Assembly: GCA_011056835.1 (NCBI GenBank)
Contig: DSDU01000096.1
Coordinates: forward strand, 1 to 45,187
From: Deltaproteobacteria bacterium
Lineage (GTDB): Bacteria; Desulfobacterota; Syntrophia; Syntrophales; UBA6807
DNA length: 45,187 nt
Reading direction: 5' to 3'
In this document: piece by piece, positions 1 through 9,098 of the stretch
Layout: each line of letters opens with the position of its first letter
Position numbering within the stretch: the first letter of the stretch is position 1
The notes under the pieces: generated by a model
The model's input: only the letters and a program-made list of their open reading frames with translations
What the model was told of the DNA's origin: nothing
The model's database searches: none
Made by a program: the position numbers and the translations under genes

Positions 1-53
1 GTCCATCCACGTGCACGGTTTTTGGCCCCCGGTGTTCATTTTCCGGGCACCAA

Positions 54-82
54 TTGACCCGTAATATACACGTAACTAATTA
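54..82 (+). promoter_or_regulatory. Possible sigma70 promoter of the leader ORF/lipoprotein
   Basis: TTGACC at 54-59 is followed, after 17 bases, by TAATTA at 77-82. The -35 is good and the -10 only fair. It lies about 25 bases upstream of a strong ribosome binding site. This is sequence matching only; a TACTAT slightly further on is an alternative -10 with poor spacing. Confidence 0.4.
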
Positions 83-121
83 CTATATCAATGTGTTTTA
101 CTTTTTCAGGAGGCTCTAATT

Positions 122-175
122 ATGAAAAGCAGTACGACCAACTTATTTTTTTCTTCAATGACAAAGACATCCTGA
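122..175 (+). CDS. 17-residue leader ORF upstream of the lipoprotein gene
   Basis: An ATG at 122 has the best ribosome binding site in this area (AGGAGG at 108-113, 8 bases away) but opens only 17 codons before TGA at 173-175. The peptide (MKSSTTNLFF..., ending KTS) has no recognisable function. It is in the same frame as the lipoprotein gene that starts at 197, 21 bases after the stop. It may be a translated leader that couples or tunes expression of the lipoprotein, or an old N-terminus cut off by a nonsense mutation. Too short to judge by coding statistics. Confidence 0.35.
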   Translation: MKSSTTNLFFSSMTKTS

Positions 176-196
176 CGCACTACGGAGCAAGCTTCA

Positions 197-655
197 ATGC
201 AGATGAGGCATCATATGGATTTCCGTTTTAAGATCATCATCTTATTGGGAGGGATTTCGATATTTCTCTTCGTTGGATGCGTTTCATACCAGATGGTAAA
301 ATCCGTGGAAGGATCACCGGTGATTTCACCGGGCACTACTCTTGTCATCGGCAAGACAACCCTGTATGATGTATTATTCCGCTTCGGTGCCCCGAATCAG
401 GTGATCGAGATGGAGGGAAGAAATCTCATTCTCTATGAGAGGATATTGTATCGACAAAACGCTCTTACGATCGGCATCCCCGTCATGGGCGAAATCGGGG
501 GGCCGAACTTCGATTTCTCTGCGCGAGGCGGATTGACCCGATACGACACGCTGGCTCTTTTTTTTACGCCTGACCATATCCTCTGCGATATGGTATGTGA
601 ACGAGGGTCACACCGACCTTACCTGAAAAGTTTGTTTTCTGATAAAGAAAAGTAG
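197..655 (+). CDS. Small outer-membrane-type lipoprotein, BamE/SmpA-like fold suspected
   Basis: A 152-residue protein. The N-terminus has a charged start (MDFRFK) and a hydrophobic stretch (about residues 13-26) ending FVGC, a lipobox-like site that would make Cys28 the lipidated residue. The mature part contains a pattern (GKTTLYDVLFRFGAPNQV, residues 52-69) resembling the SmpA/OmlA/BamE repeat, where a G-T-x-x-D-V segment precedes a G-x-P turn. I infer an envelope lipoprotein; a role in BAM assembly is not shown. ATG 197 has GGAG at 184-187; ATG 215 would give a more standard signal peptide. It runs convergently toward cysS, with about 200 bases between them and no clear terminator. Confidence 0.6.
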   Translation: MQMRHHMDFRFKIIILLGGISIFLFVGCVSYQMVKSVEGSPVISPGTTLVIGKTTLYDVLFRFGAPNQVIEMEGRNLILYERILYRQNALTIGIPVMGEIGGPNFDFSARGGLTRYDTLALFFTPDHILCDMVCERGSHRPYLKSLFSDKEK

Positions 656-857
656 CGCCCCAGGTAATTGATTCGAGGGTCATAACGATTTTGTATGAGG
701 TCTTACATCTCGTATCACGAAATATCGATGTAAACGCTCCGAAGGTGAAGTTTGTCAATACGTGTCATAATCGAAAGTACGTTTTCTAACCGTAACGATC
801 GGTCGGCATTCATTTTTTTGAACAGATCGACATGCTAACAACGGTGATTAATCTGAA

Positions 858-2339
858 CTAGGCAACGCTCCAGGAAGTCCTGTCATGCATATCTTTGAGA
901 ATAATTTTTTTCGATATAAGAAGATCACGTATTTCGTCGGCTTTCCGCCAGTCCCTGGCAACCCGTGCTTCCCAGCGCTCCTTGATGAGGCTCTCAATTT
1001 CATCAATATCCAAGCCTAATTTTTCCGCCTCTCGCCTCCTGTCCTGTTCAAAATACTCATCCGGCTCTTCCATAAACAATCCCAGCACGTTACCAACCTC
1101 TCTCATGATTGTTTTTCCTTCGTTCAGGACAAAGAGCGATTCCTTCGTCGCCTTGAATGTCTTATCTGTGTAATAGCCGTTTATCACCCTAACCGCATCA
1201 AATATATATCCAAGCGCTCTGGCCGTATTGAAATCATCATCCATGGCTTCTATGAATCGTTCCGGGAGCGAACGAATCTTATTATACATCTCTTCATCGC
1301 CACTGGTCAGGTTTCTCGGCGATACGGCGGAAAAATCAACATCCATGGCGAGGTACCTTTCAATGTTCCGAAGTGTGTCATAAAACCGCTCCATTCCGAG
1401 GCGGGCATCCGCCAGAGACTCTTCAGAAAAATCAACAGGGCTCCTATAGTGACTGTGCAACATGAACATCCTCAAGACTTCGGGGTGGTATCGCTCCATC
1501 GCCTCCCGCATGTTAAAGATATTGCCGAGAGATTTGGACATCTTCTCCTGGTTCACCCTTATAAAACCATTATGAATCCAATATCTCGCAAATGTTTTTC
1601 CCGTTGCCCCCTCAGACTGGGCAATCTCGTTTTCGTGATGAGGGAAAATAAGATCCCGCCCGCCACCATGAATATCAAACGTTTCCCCCAAGAATCGTTG
1701 ACTCATAACGGAACACTCGATATGCCATCCCGGTCGTCCCCGTCCCCAGGGGCTCACCCACCATGGCTCACCTTCTTTTGCCGATTTCCAGAGAATAAAA
1801 TCGAGCGGGTTCTTTTTCTTCTCATCAACTTCTATTCGAGCCCCCGCCATCATTTCATCGATATTTCTTCCCGATAACTTTCCATATCCCTGAAATTTTT
1901 TCACCGAATAATAAACGTCACCATCGACGACATACGCTAATCCCTTTTCGATCAGATCTGAGACAAGCCTGATCATACCTTGAATATTTTCCGTCGCCTT
2001 TGGCGTTATTGTCGGTCGGGCTATGCCAAACTTGTCCATGTCTTTATTATGTTCTTTTATGTATCGCTCAGATATTTCAATGATATCAGTGCCTTCCGCG
2101 TTTGCCTTTGCAATGATCTTGTCATCGACATCAGTAAAATTCTTGACATATGTTACATCGAATCCCCGGTACTTGAAGTATTTAAAAATAACATCGAAAA
2201 CCACGGCCGAGCGGGCATGTCCGATATGACACATATCGTAGGCAGTAATACCGCAGACGTATATCCCCACTTTCCCCTTCTCAAGGGGAACAAAATCTTC
2301 CTTTTTGTTTGTTATCGTGTTGTAGAAGCGTAGGGCCAT
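858..2339 (-). CDS. cysS: Cysteinyl-tRNA synthetase
   Basis: Charges tRNA-Cys with cysteine in the cytoplasm; a monomeric zinc-dependent class Ia enzyme. The 493 residues match the family length. The HIGH signature is at residues 38-41, just after the zinc-ligand region with Cys29. KMSKS is present near residue 267, and an HHENE segment carries further metal-ligand candidates. The DALR-type helical tail follows. The ATG is preceded by a GGGAGG ribosome binding site. It is the last gene of the leftward rplM-rpsI-argC-cysS run, 57 bases after argC. No obvious intrinsic terminator follows before the convergent lipoprotein gene. Confidence 0.97.
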   Translation of the reverse strand: MALRFYNTITNKKEDFVPLEKGKVGIYVCGITAYDMCHIGHARSAVVFDVIFKYFKYRGFDVTYVKNFTDVDDKIIAKANAEGTDIIEISERYIKEHNKDMDKFGIARPTITPKATENIQGMIRLVSDLIEKGLAYVVDGDVYYSVKKFQGYGKLSGRNIDEMMAGARIEVDEKKKNPLDFILWKSAKEGEPWWVSPWGRGRPGWHIECSVMSQRFLGETFDIHGGGRDLIFPHHENEIAQSEGATGKTFARYWIHNGFIRVNQEKMSKSLGNIFNMREAMERYHPEVLRMFMLHSHYRSPVDFSEESLADARLGMERFYDTLRNIERYLAMDVDFSAVSPRNLTSGDEEMYNKIRSLPERFIEAMDDDFNTARALGYIFDAVRVINGYYTDKTFKATKESLFVLNEGKTIMREVGNVLGLFMEEPDEYFEQDRRREAEKLGLDIDEIESLIKERWEARVARDWRKADEIRDLLISKKIILKDMHDRTSWSVA

Positions 2340-2396
2340 GCCAACCTCCCTCTCCTTTCCTGTGGTCTTTATTTGCCGGTGGTTTGGTGTGTATGA

Positions 2397-3434
2397 TTAC
2401 GGAAAGAGGGGGACCATATTCAATCCCGTATCCTCAGGTAAACCGTACATGAGATTCATGTTCTGTACCGCCTGACCGGCGGCGCCCTTTATAAGATTAT
2501 CGATCGATGATACTATTATCACTCTTCTCGTTCTTTCGTCAAGGGCCAGTCCGATATCACAATAATTCGAACCCTTGACTGAGGAAATATTGGGAACCAT
2601 ACCGTCATCATAGATTCGTACAAATTGTTCACCCCTATAGAATGTCTTATACATATCAATAAGTTCCCCGATAGAGGTTTCATTCAGAATGGTCGCGTAA
2701 ATCGTACTTAAGATGCCGCGATTTGCCGGTATTAAATGGGGAATGAATGTCACGGCAACGTTACATCCGGCTAAGATACTTAATTCCTGGTCTATTTCGG
2801 GGGTATGACGATGGGTTCCTATTTTATACGCCTTAAATCCTTCATTGACTTCGCAGAACAGAGACCCGACTGAAGGTTCACGTCCGGCACCGCTTACACC
2901 TGACTTTGAATCAACAATAACCGACGACGGTTCAATAACACCGGCTTTAATGATCGGCGCCAGACCGAGAATAACGCTTGTCGGGTAACACCCGGGGTTT
3001 GCGACAAGATCTGTTTCCTTAATTTCATCTCTGTATAATTCGGGAAGTCCGTAGACAGCCCTGCGAACCAACTGAGGTGACGAGTGTCGCTTATACCATG
3101 ACTCGTAGACACTGACATCCCGCAGCCGATAATCTGCACTCAGATCAATAACCTTGGTGCCGTTATTCAAAAAAAGCGGCGCAGCTTCCATGGCCTCGCC
3201 ATGGGGAACGGCCAAAAACACCACATCGCAGAGATCTGCAACGTCTTTGGGTGACGCGTCGACATAGTCCGCCCTCGTCAATCCCTTGAAAAGGGGGTAT
3301 ACATCGGCTATCGGCACACCTTTATATTTGCGCGACGTCAGTGCAACAACCTGCGACTTTTCGTGCCGTATCAGAATCTTCAGCAGTTCCTGCCCCGTAT
3401 ATCCACTGGCCCCATAGATGCCGACCTTGACCAT
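2397..3434 (-). CDS. argC: N-acetyl-gamma-glutamyl-phosphate reductase
   Basis: Third step of arginine biosynthesis: NADPH-dependent reduction of N-acetylglutamyl phosphate to the semialdehyde. The N-terminus has the dinucleotide-binding pattern GIYGASGYTGQE, and the catalytic cysteine lies in NPGCYPTS near residue 148. The length of 345 residues is normal for the long type. I place the start at ATG 3434 because GGAGG lies 5 bases upstream; the in-frame ATG at 3446 has no ribosome binding site and overlaps the terminator tail of rpsI. No other arginine gene is in the window. Linkage to rplM-rpsI is a gene order I associate with Desulfobacterota. Confidence 0.95.
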   Translation of the reverse strand: MVKVGIYGASGYTGQELLKILIRHEKSQVVALTSRKYKGVPIADVYPLFKGLTRADYVDASPKDVADLCDVVFLAVPHGEAMEAAPLFLNNGTKVIDLSADYRLRDVSVYESWYKRHSSPQLVRRAVYGLPELYRDEIKETDLVANPGCYPTSVILGLAPIIKAGVIEPSSVIVDSKSGVSGAGREPSVGSLFCEVNEGFKAYKIGTHRHTPEIDQELSILAGCNVAVTFIPHLIPANRGILSTIYATILNETSIGELIDMYKTFYRGEQFVRIYDDGMVPNISSVKGSNYCDIGLALDERTRRVIIVSSIDNLIKGAAGQAVQNMNLMYGLPEDTGLNMVPLFP

Positions 3435-3451
3435 AACACCCTCCATAAACG

Positions 3452-3477
3452 AAAAAAGGAGGCCACAGCCCCCTTTT
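3452..3477 (-). terminator. Intrinsic terminator after rpsI
   Basis: On the minus strand a 10-base-pair stem (AAAAGGGGGC with GCCTCCTTTT, one G-U pair) closes a TGTG loop and runs into a T-rich tail. It begins 8 bases after the rpsI stop and ends just before argC, so it probably reduces read-through from the ribosomal genes into argC-cysS. Confidence 0.7.
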
Positions 3478-3485
3478 CGATCTGC

Positions 3486-3878
3486 TTATCTTTTTGAATA
3501 TTGGAATCTTTTTCGTGCTCCCGGCTGGCCGTATTTCTTTCGTTCCTTCACCCGGGCATCCCGTGTGAGAAAACCCGCTTTTTTTAATATTGGTCTGAAC
3601 TCTTCATCGTATTCAACCAAAACTTTTGATATCCCATGCTTCACAGCACCGGCCTGTCCGGCGATTCCCCCTCCCCTGACATTGATATAAAAATCAAAGG
3701 CATCATTTTTGCCGACCAGATTAAGAGGTTGCTCAATAATTCGTACAAGGCTGTCACCAGGGAAATAGGTCCTGACATCCCCCTTATTAATAACCCAGCG
3801 TCCGCTTCCTTCTTTCATCCATACCCTGGCTATAGCCGTTTTTCTTTTCCCCGTTGCGTAGTATCTTCTTTCTGCCAT
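3486..3878 (-). CDS. rpsI: 30S ribosomal protein S9 (uS9)
   Basis: Component of the small-subunit head, whose basic tail reaches the P-site tRNA. The 130-residue product starts MAERRYYATGKRK and ends in the typical S9 tail RFQYSKR. I chose ATG 3878 because GGAG lies 6 bases upstream; ATG 3893 lacks a ribosome binding site. It follows rplM by 33 bases, the near-universal L13-S9 pair, and is followed at once by a terminator. Confidence 0.97.
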   Translation of the reverse strand: MAERRYYATGKRKTAIARVWMKEGSGRWVINKGDVRTYFPGDSLVRIIEQPLNLVGKNDAFDFYINVRGGGIAGQAGAVKHGISKVLVEYDEEFRPILKKAGFLTRDARVKERKKYGQPGARKRFQYSKR

Positions 3879-3911
3879 ATTAGACTCCACCATGTAATCT
3901 TTTCTGATGCA

Positions 3912-4340
3912 TTATATTTCGAGGGATTGAGGCTGCTGCGCCCGGTGTGGGTGTTCCTCTCCCGTATATACTTTAAGCTTCTTAAGCATTCTTCTCCCCA
4001 AACTGTTCTTTGGAAGCATACCCCGTACGGCAAGATGCAAGAGTCTTTCCGGCTTCTCCTTCAGCATTTTACCCGCAGGAGTCGATGTCAGACCCCCCGG
4101 ATAACCTGAATGACGATAATATATTTTATCGGTCAGTTTTTTGCCGGTAAGCGAAATCTTGTCCGCATTGACGACAACCACGAAGTCCCCCGTATCAACA
4201 TGGGGCGTATAGACGGGTTTATGCTTTCCTCTCAATCGCCTCGCGACCTCACTGGCAACCCGTCCGAGGACCTTGCCCTGAGCATCTACGATAAACCACT
4301 CTCTTTTAACATCAGATTCCTTTGCACTATATGTTTTCAT
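3912..4340 (-). CDS. rplM: 50S ribosomal protein L13 (uL13)
   Basis: Early-assembly large-subunit protein. The 142-residue product carries family patterns such as [16 protein letters not shown] near the N-terminus and the central [13 protein letters not shown] segment. The length is that of bacterial L13. It is the first gene of the leftward rplM-rpsI-argC-cysS unit, behind a TTGACA promoter that gives a leader of about 30 bases. Confidence 0.98.
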   Translation of the reverse strand: MKTYSAKESDVKREWFIVDAQGKVLGRVASEVARRLRGKHKPVYTPHVDTGDFVVVVNADKISLTGKKLTDKIYYRHSGYPGGLTSTPAGKMLKEKPERLLHLAVRGMLPKNSLGRRMLKKLKVYTGEEHPHRAQQPQSLEI

Positions 4341-4375
4341 ATATTGATCACAGCTCCCTTGAGACTTAAGCAGAC

Positions 4376-4404
4376 AAACTATGAAATTTATATAGCTTTG
4401 TCAA
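4376..4404 (-). promoter_or_regulatory. Sigma70-type promoter of rplM-rpsI
   Basis: On the minus strand, a perfect TTGACA (4404-4399) is followed after 17 bases by TAGTTT (4381-4376). The -10 matches weakly. The predicted start, near 4370, leaves a short leader to the rplM ATG at 4340. The upstream gene lptD ends at 4417, so the promoter fills the gap between the two units. Confidence 0.55.
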
Positions 4405-4416
4405 GAAAAAAACCCC

Positions 4417-6648
4417 CTATTCCCCACTAATATTTTCCATATCAGCTTCTGCACGGGCAATCTTCCCCAGACCGTACAGCGACAGTATGATCATGAATTT
4501 TTTATCATCGGGCGTGTCCGAATAGGCCATCTCGACGCTCCAACATTGACTTGAATAATTAACACCGTAAAGTGATTCAAGCGTTTTATTATCCAGTTCA
4601 TTCTTTCTGAGTTTATAGTTCATCTGCAGCGAATCGGTGATGTGCGCCTTCAACAACAGATTGATCTCTTCAACCGAGTTCTGGGTATATCGATACTCAA
4701 CAGTACAAGAATCTCCCCGCCAGTCGCTCACCCTCGCATGGTAATTCGTTTTCTTCCATTCACCGTCATTGACGTCATAACTTGTATCAGCATCAAACGA
4801 CAGATACCTGAACGGATCAATATTGAGCTCCATACGGACAATACCGAAGGGCCGTTTCTTATCAGTCGTGCCGGTCGTTTTCCCTCGTGCTTCTCTGATA
4901 TCGTATGTCTGGCTCAGCTTAAACCTGAAAAATTCATTATATCGCCTGTTTCCGTGGTCGTCAGCCAATCGGGCGATTAATGTGTTTGTCAACGAATAGG
5001 TGATGGTATTCTGTTCCGGGATCTCATCAACATAGTCGATTCTGTCTCCTTGGTAAACATAAGGGATGTATCTATATGTAATTTCGGGCCGTATTCCATG
5101 TCGTATCATCTGTATCGTTTGTCCGCCTACATTGAATATCCGGTGAACCTCCGTTGAAGCCGTCGCGGCTGCATCATATAATTCACGATTACCCCGTTTG
5201 CCCGGTGATGTGTCGTCGGAATGTGAACCGTCCCACATGGTTTCCCGAACCCCGATCTGGGGTGTAATTTGAAAATAGTTCTTGTATCGAAGGGGAAGTG
5301 AAATAATCGGATGCACATCAAAGTAATGGCCTCGATATCCTTCGTTTCGGTAATAGTAGTCGTACTGTGACTCCACTTCAAAGTTAAACGGCGTACCGAA
5401 CAGAGGCTGTGTAACTCCCGTAATGGTAATCTCGGGATATTTCTGCAACGTAGCATCATTCGAATATTCTTGTAGATTATCCGTATATTGACCAAGTACC
5501 GTTACATTGAATAAATTCCAGTTCTTCACGAGGCGTGCCGTTGAGTCGAGCGATGCGATTGATTTGTCGGCACGGAAAGAAATCTTTTCGAATCGTTTCT
5601 TGCCGCTTTTCTCGTAATGATCAAGATAATAATTACTATCGCCAAAATCCCTGAAAAACCAGTGATCGGAAACCTTCATGATATCCGCCCTGAAATAAAA
5701 ACCGGGGCTGAATGTTGTCTCATGATTCAGATAATAGGACCACCGTTTCTGATTCCCTTTCCAATCGCGCTGAAGAACATCGTTATCAGAAATTCCCTGC
5801 TCTTTCGAGTCATTGAGATAATCACCGTAAAATGTTCCAAATGTATCTTCGCTGATACAATAACGAAATTCGACTCCTTCCTGAAATCCCCGTTCACTCA
5901 TGTATCTTTGATAGAATGTCGCATCGGCGTTATCGGAGAACGCCCAGAAGAATGGTATTCCCACATCCCACCCGTGCTTATCACTGGAATAACTGAAGCG
6001 TGGATAGAGCAACCCTGTTTGTCTGGTTGTTTTTGCAGGGAAGATGACATAGGGGATGTAGATGACAGGCCGATTTTTTACCTGAAATGTTCCATGTTTC
6101 AGCGTTCCATACCCATCAATAGTAACATCTAACTCTCTTCCGGTAAACCGCCAGTCAGGACGATCTCCATCGCATGTCGTTGCCGTTGCATTTTTAAGAA
6201 AATATGATGTTTCTCCCGTCTTCTTTATTTCTGTCCCGCTCAGATAAAAATGATTTTTCTCGAAGAACAGACTGCCGTTCCAGACCTCTCCAGTTTTTGA
6301 CTGGATGTTAAAACGGGCTTTATCACCGTAGAGTCGATCTTTATCACTCATAATAAATACATTGCCCTCCGCAGCCGCCTCTCCCTTCGTCCTGTTATAG
6401 TCTACGGTATCCGCCTGAAGATAACCTCCTTCAAAAGTAATAACGACATTTCCTGTAGCGGTATACCTGTCGTTGTCACTGTCATATGTCATGTCATCAG
6501 CTTCGATATTTACCGGTCCCCGCGGCTCGCTCGTTTCGAAGGCGGCAATCGGCTGAATGGCACCGAGGGTTATTACACAAACAGCCAATTTCAGGATCAC
6601 ATCGCGAACTCTCACAAGCCAGTCTCCCCAGCTCATCACCGGTATCAC
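4417..6648 (-). CDS. lptD: LPS-assembly protein LptD (outer-membrane barrel)
   Basis: Inserts lipopolysaccharide into the outer leaflet of the outer membrane as the LptD-LptE complex. The sequence has a signal-peptide-like N-terminus (VILKLAVCVITLGA, cut near AAFET), then an LptA-like jellyroll (NIEADDMTYDSDNDRYTATG, residues ~45-65). The family pattern ATTCDGDRPDWRFTG follows, and then a long beta-barrel rich in alternating aromatic and polar residues. The 743 residues are within the family range. The reading frame opens at GTG 6648; ATG 6636 (MSWGDW) is an equally likely start, and neither has a clear ribosome binding site. It lies 32 bases after folC in the same direction. Confidence 0.93.
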   Translation of the reverse strand: MIPVMSWGDWLVRVRDVILKLAVCVITLGAIQPIAAFETSEPRGPVNIEADDMTYDSDNDRYTATGNVVITFEGGYLQADTVDYNRTKGEAAAEGNVFIMSDKDRLYGDKARFNIQSKTGEVWNGSLFFEKNHFYLSGTEIKKTGETSYFLKNATATTCDGDRPDWRFTGRELDVTIDGYGTLKHGTFQVKNRPVIYIPYVIFPAKTTRQTGLLYPRFSYSSDKHGWDVGIPFFWAFSDNADATFYQRYMSERGFQEGVEFRYCISEDTFGTFYGDYLNDSKEQGISDNDVLQRDWKGNQKRWSYYLNHETTFSPGFYFRADIMKVSDHWFFRDFGDSNYYLDHYEKSGKKRFEKISFRADKSIASLDSTARLVKNWNLFNVTVLGQYTDNLQEYSNDATLQKYPEITITGVTQPLFGTPFNFEVESQYDYYYRNEGYRGHYFDVHPIISLPLRYKNYFQITPQIGVRETMWDGSHSDDTSPGKRGNRELYDAAATASTEVHRIFNVGGQTIQMIRHGIRPEITYRYIPYVYQGDRIDYVDEIPEQNTITYSLTNTLIARLADDHGNRRYNEFFRFKLSQTYDIREARGKTTGTTDKKRPFGIVRMELNIDPFRYLSFDADTSYDVNDGEWKKTNYHARVSDWRGDSCTVEYRYTQNSVEEINLLLKAHITDSLQMNYKLRKNELDNKTLESLYGVNYSSQCWSVEMAYSDTPDDKKFMIILSLYGLGKIARAEADMENISGE

Positions 6649-6680
6649 ATTCTGTATCGTATCAAAGGACTAACTTAAGG

Positions 6681-7940
6681 TTATGCCTTCGTAAATATTT
6701 TTTTCACAGCCCCCACAAGATAGAATGAACCGGTAACGCAGATCATATCATTATCTTTCGCGAGTGAAAGGGCTTTGTCCAGAGCACCTCGAACATCTTC
6801 AATACACCATACCGCATCGGTATAGCGCCGGGCGGCTTCCGATAAAACCTGCGGATCAAGCGCACGTTCCGAATCTGGTTTCGTTACAATGATCATAGCG
6901 GCCGGTCGAGCGAGACTGCGCAGCATAGCACGGTAATCTTTATCCCTCAAGACACCGACAACAAGGATCATCTTATCATATGAAAAATCAGTAGCAAGGG
7001 ATTGAGATAAAGCTGCAGCGCCTGCAGGATTATGAGCTCCATCGATTACAAGAAGAGGTTTTCTGCTCAGCACCTCTAATCTCCCGTCACATCGTACATT
7101 TTTCAGTCCTCTTGAAATGGCATCCGGACTAATCGTGAATCCCTTCACGGTCAGGATATCAAGGACTCCCAAAGCGAGAAGCGCGTTATCTTTCTGGTGC
7201 TTTCCAGCAAGAGAAACTGACAGATTTTGATAGTCGTTGAAAATTCCATAATAGGAAAAGGTATCATGGCCCGACCTTCTCAAACGTATATCCCGTCCCG
7301 TGCAATATAGAGAAGCATTCAGCCCGCGACAGATCTTTTCGAGCACAGACCTGACAATCCGTTGTCTGGCGGCAGTCAAACAGATCCCGTTACGTTTGAT
7401 AATTCCCCCTTTTTCTCCGGCAATTGCCTGTAACGACTTACCCAGATAGGCCGTATGTTCCAATGAAACATTCGTGACGACCGAAACCTGGGGCACCACA
7501 ACATTCGTGGCATCCAACCTACCCCCCATGCCGACTTCGAGAACGGCAATATCGACTTTACGTCGCTCAAAATAACAAAACGCCAGGGCGGTGGCAAATT
7601 CAAAATACGTTATATCTTCCGTGATCTCTCTCCGCATCCGCTCTATGATATCGCAAAGCTCCTCATGGGAAATCATAAGAGTATCAACTCGTATGCGCTC
7701 CCTGAAATCAATGATATGAGGAGAGGTATACAGCCCCACGGTCAATCCGGCTTCGAGGAGCATTGATGAAGTCATCGCAGCAACCGATCCTTTCCCGTTC
7801 GATCCTCCGATATGAATGGTCGGATACTTTTTATGCGGGTTGCCGATGCGTCGAAGAAGTCTTGTTACAGGGCCGAGGTCAAGATTGATGCCTTTACTCT
7901 GAAGATTAAGAAAAAATGCGAGAGGATCAAGATTTGTCAT
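6681..7940 (-). CDS. folC: Folylpolyglutamate synthase / dihydrofolate synthase
   Basis: Adds glutamate to dihydropteroate and to reduced folates using ATP. The 419-residue protein belongs to the Mur-ligase-like superfamily. The P-loop GSNGKGS is at residues 46-52, the omega-loop region follows with TSPHIIDFRERIR, and the C-terminal domain has the DGAHNPAGA motif. It is probably co-transcribed with lptD downstream. accD, its common partner in proteobacteria, is not upstream; the neighbour is a metallo-hydrolase instead, 163 bases away with no clear promoter. Confidence 0.95.
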   Translation of the reverse strand: MTNLDPLAFFLNLQSKGINLDLGPVTRLLRRIGNPHKKYPTIHIGGSNGKGSVAAMTSSMLLEAGLTVGLYTSPHIIDFRERIRVDTLMISHEELCDIIERMRREITEDITYFEFATALAFCYFERRKVDIAVLEVGMGGRLDATNVVVPQVSVVTNVSLEHTAYLGKSLQAIAGEKGGIIKRNGICLTAARQRIVRSVLEKICRGLNASLYCTGRDIRLRRSGHDTFSYYGIFNDYQNLSVSLAGKHQKDNALLALGVLDILTVKGFTISPDAISRGLKNVRCDGRLEVLSRKPLLVIDGAHNPAGAAALSQSLATDFSYDKMILVVGVLRDKDYRAMLRSLARPAAMIIVTKPDSERALDPQVLSEAARRYTDAVWCIEDVRGALDKALSLAKDNDMICVTGSFYLVGAVKKIFTKA

Positions 7941-8103
7941 AAAATCAATTATTACGGAATTTCAATATTATGATTCGGAATATAGAACATTCAGGCTCGC
8001 TTAACCCCGTTTCCATATTTATTCTGACAATAGGATTTTCCCCATTCCTATCCGAGACTTTACCCGAGGGCGTCATGAATTATCGATAAAAGGTTCTGCC
8101 TTG

Positions 8104-8871
8104 TTAAATCTCAATAATCTCGCCTTCTTTAAGGATCTTGACGTTGTCCCTTGAAATTGAACTGATTTGATCTTCTATGAGTTCACGGTACTGTGGCTTA
8201 AGATGATATAAATATATATCGACAGTTTTAAGTAAAAAAAGTTTTTTCAGCTCATCATTAAAACTTGCCGGGGTAAAGTGGCCCGCCGCCTCGGCTATGC
8301 TCCTCATATCATTTGGGAATGATGTTTCAATAAAAATTGCTTTTAGGTCGGGAAGTATATTTGCAATCTCCCATATATCTTCTGTTGGTCCCGTGTCGCC
8401 GACAAAAATCACTGAACCTCCCTCAAACCGAACAACAAATGCCATTGTTTCAATTATGTGATTAACCAGTACCGCCTGTATTGTTAATGAATCAACTGAA
8501 TATGAACTTCTCGGATCTAACGCCCGGAATTTGATAACAGGGGCCTCCCTATTAGGGATTTCGGAAAAGTCGGGCCAAATAATATTGTTGAACAGATTCT
8601 CTCGAAGAATATTAATTATTCCTTGTGTTGTAATAATTTCGACGGGATGTTCCTTTCTTCCATGGAGGTTATCAGCTAAAAATGCAATGTCTTTAACATG
8701 GTCGAGATGAGCGTGGGTTATAAAAATATAATCTATCGCGATCTGTTCATCCAGGCTCAGAAGAGATGTTACTGTTCCCGCATCCACTAAAATATTCTTA
8801 TTAAGCAAAAAACTGGTCGTGTTATAGCCAGGAAGTTGTGCCCCATGACAACCCAATACTCTAATTTTCAT
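8104..8871 (-). CDS. Metallo-beta-lactamase-fold hydrolase, class II cAMP phosphodiesterase-like
   Basis: A 255-residue metal-dependent hydrolase. The motif HAHLDH is at residues 53-58, in the context FITHAHLDHVKDI, the form typical of class II cyclic-nucleotide phosphodiesterases (PDEase_II) rather than HxHxDH lactamases. Further ligand candidates are the His in LVNHIIETMAF, the Asp in FVGDTGPTED and late His residues (HFTPAS, YHLKPQ). I infer cleavage of cAMP or a related phosphodiester; the substrate is unproven. There is no signal peptide, so it is cytoplasmic. The ATG has GGAGAG upstream. It stands alone, between the terminator of the EF-Tu-like gene and folC. Confidence 0.8.
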   Translation of the reverse strand: MKIRVLGCHGAQLPGYNTTSFLLNKNILVDAGTVTSLLSLDEQIAIDYIFITHAHLDHVKDIAFLADNLHGRKEHPVEIITTQGIINILRENLFNNIIWPDFSEIPNREAPVIKFRALDPRSSYSVDSLTIQAVLVNHIIETMAFVVRFEGGSVIFVGDTGPTEDIWEIANILPDLKAIFIETSFPNDMRSIAEAAGHFTPASFNDELKKLFLLKTVDIYLYHLKPQYRELIEDQISSISRDNVKILKEGEIIEI

Positions 8872-9002
8872 TCATTCTCTCCGTTATGTTCTTATAAGAC
8901 GGATGAGCAACCACGGAAAAACAGCGTTACAGATGCCTTTACGTAATAGAATTATTCAATAAAGTAAAGAGGTATTTGGATTGTAAAGAAAAGGAACAGA
9001 TC

Positions 9003-9041
9003 AAAAAAAGCCATGGAAGAAATTAGTTAATCCCCCATGGC
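9003..9041 (-). terminator. Intrinsic terminator after the EF-Tu-domain gene
   Basis: On the minus strand, GCCATGG and CCATGGC form a 7-base-pair stem around an 18-base loop, followed at once by seven T residues. It lies about 60 bases after the stop of the 86-residue gene and separates it from the downstream metallo-hydrolase. Confidence 0.75.
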
Positions 9042-9098
9042 AACCTGAAATTCATCAAGGTATGACGATTTTTACTTAAAATCTATCCATATAATATT

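Noticed and set aside
122-655. Reading the TGA at 173 as selenocysteine to join the leader ORF to the lipoprotein
   Set aside because: There is no SECIS-like hairpin that I can see after the TGA, no redox context around it, and the lipoprotein signal peptide starts downstream by itself.
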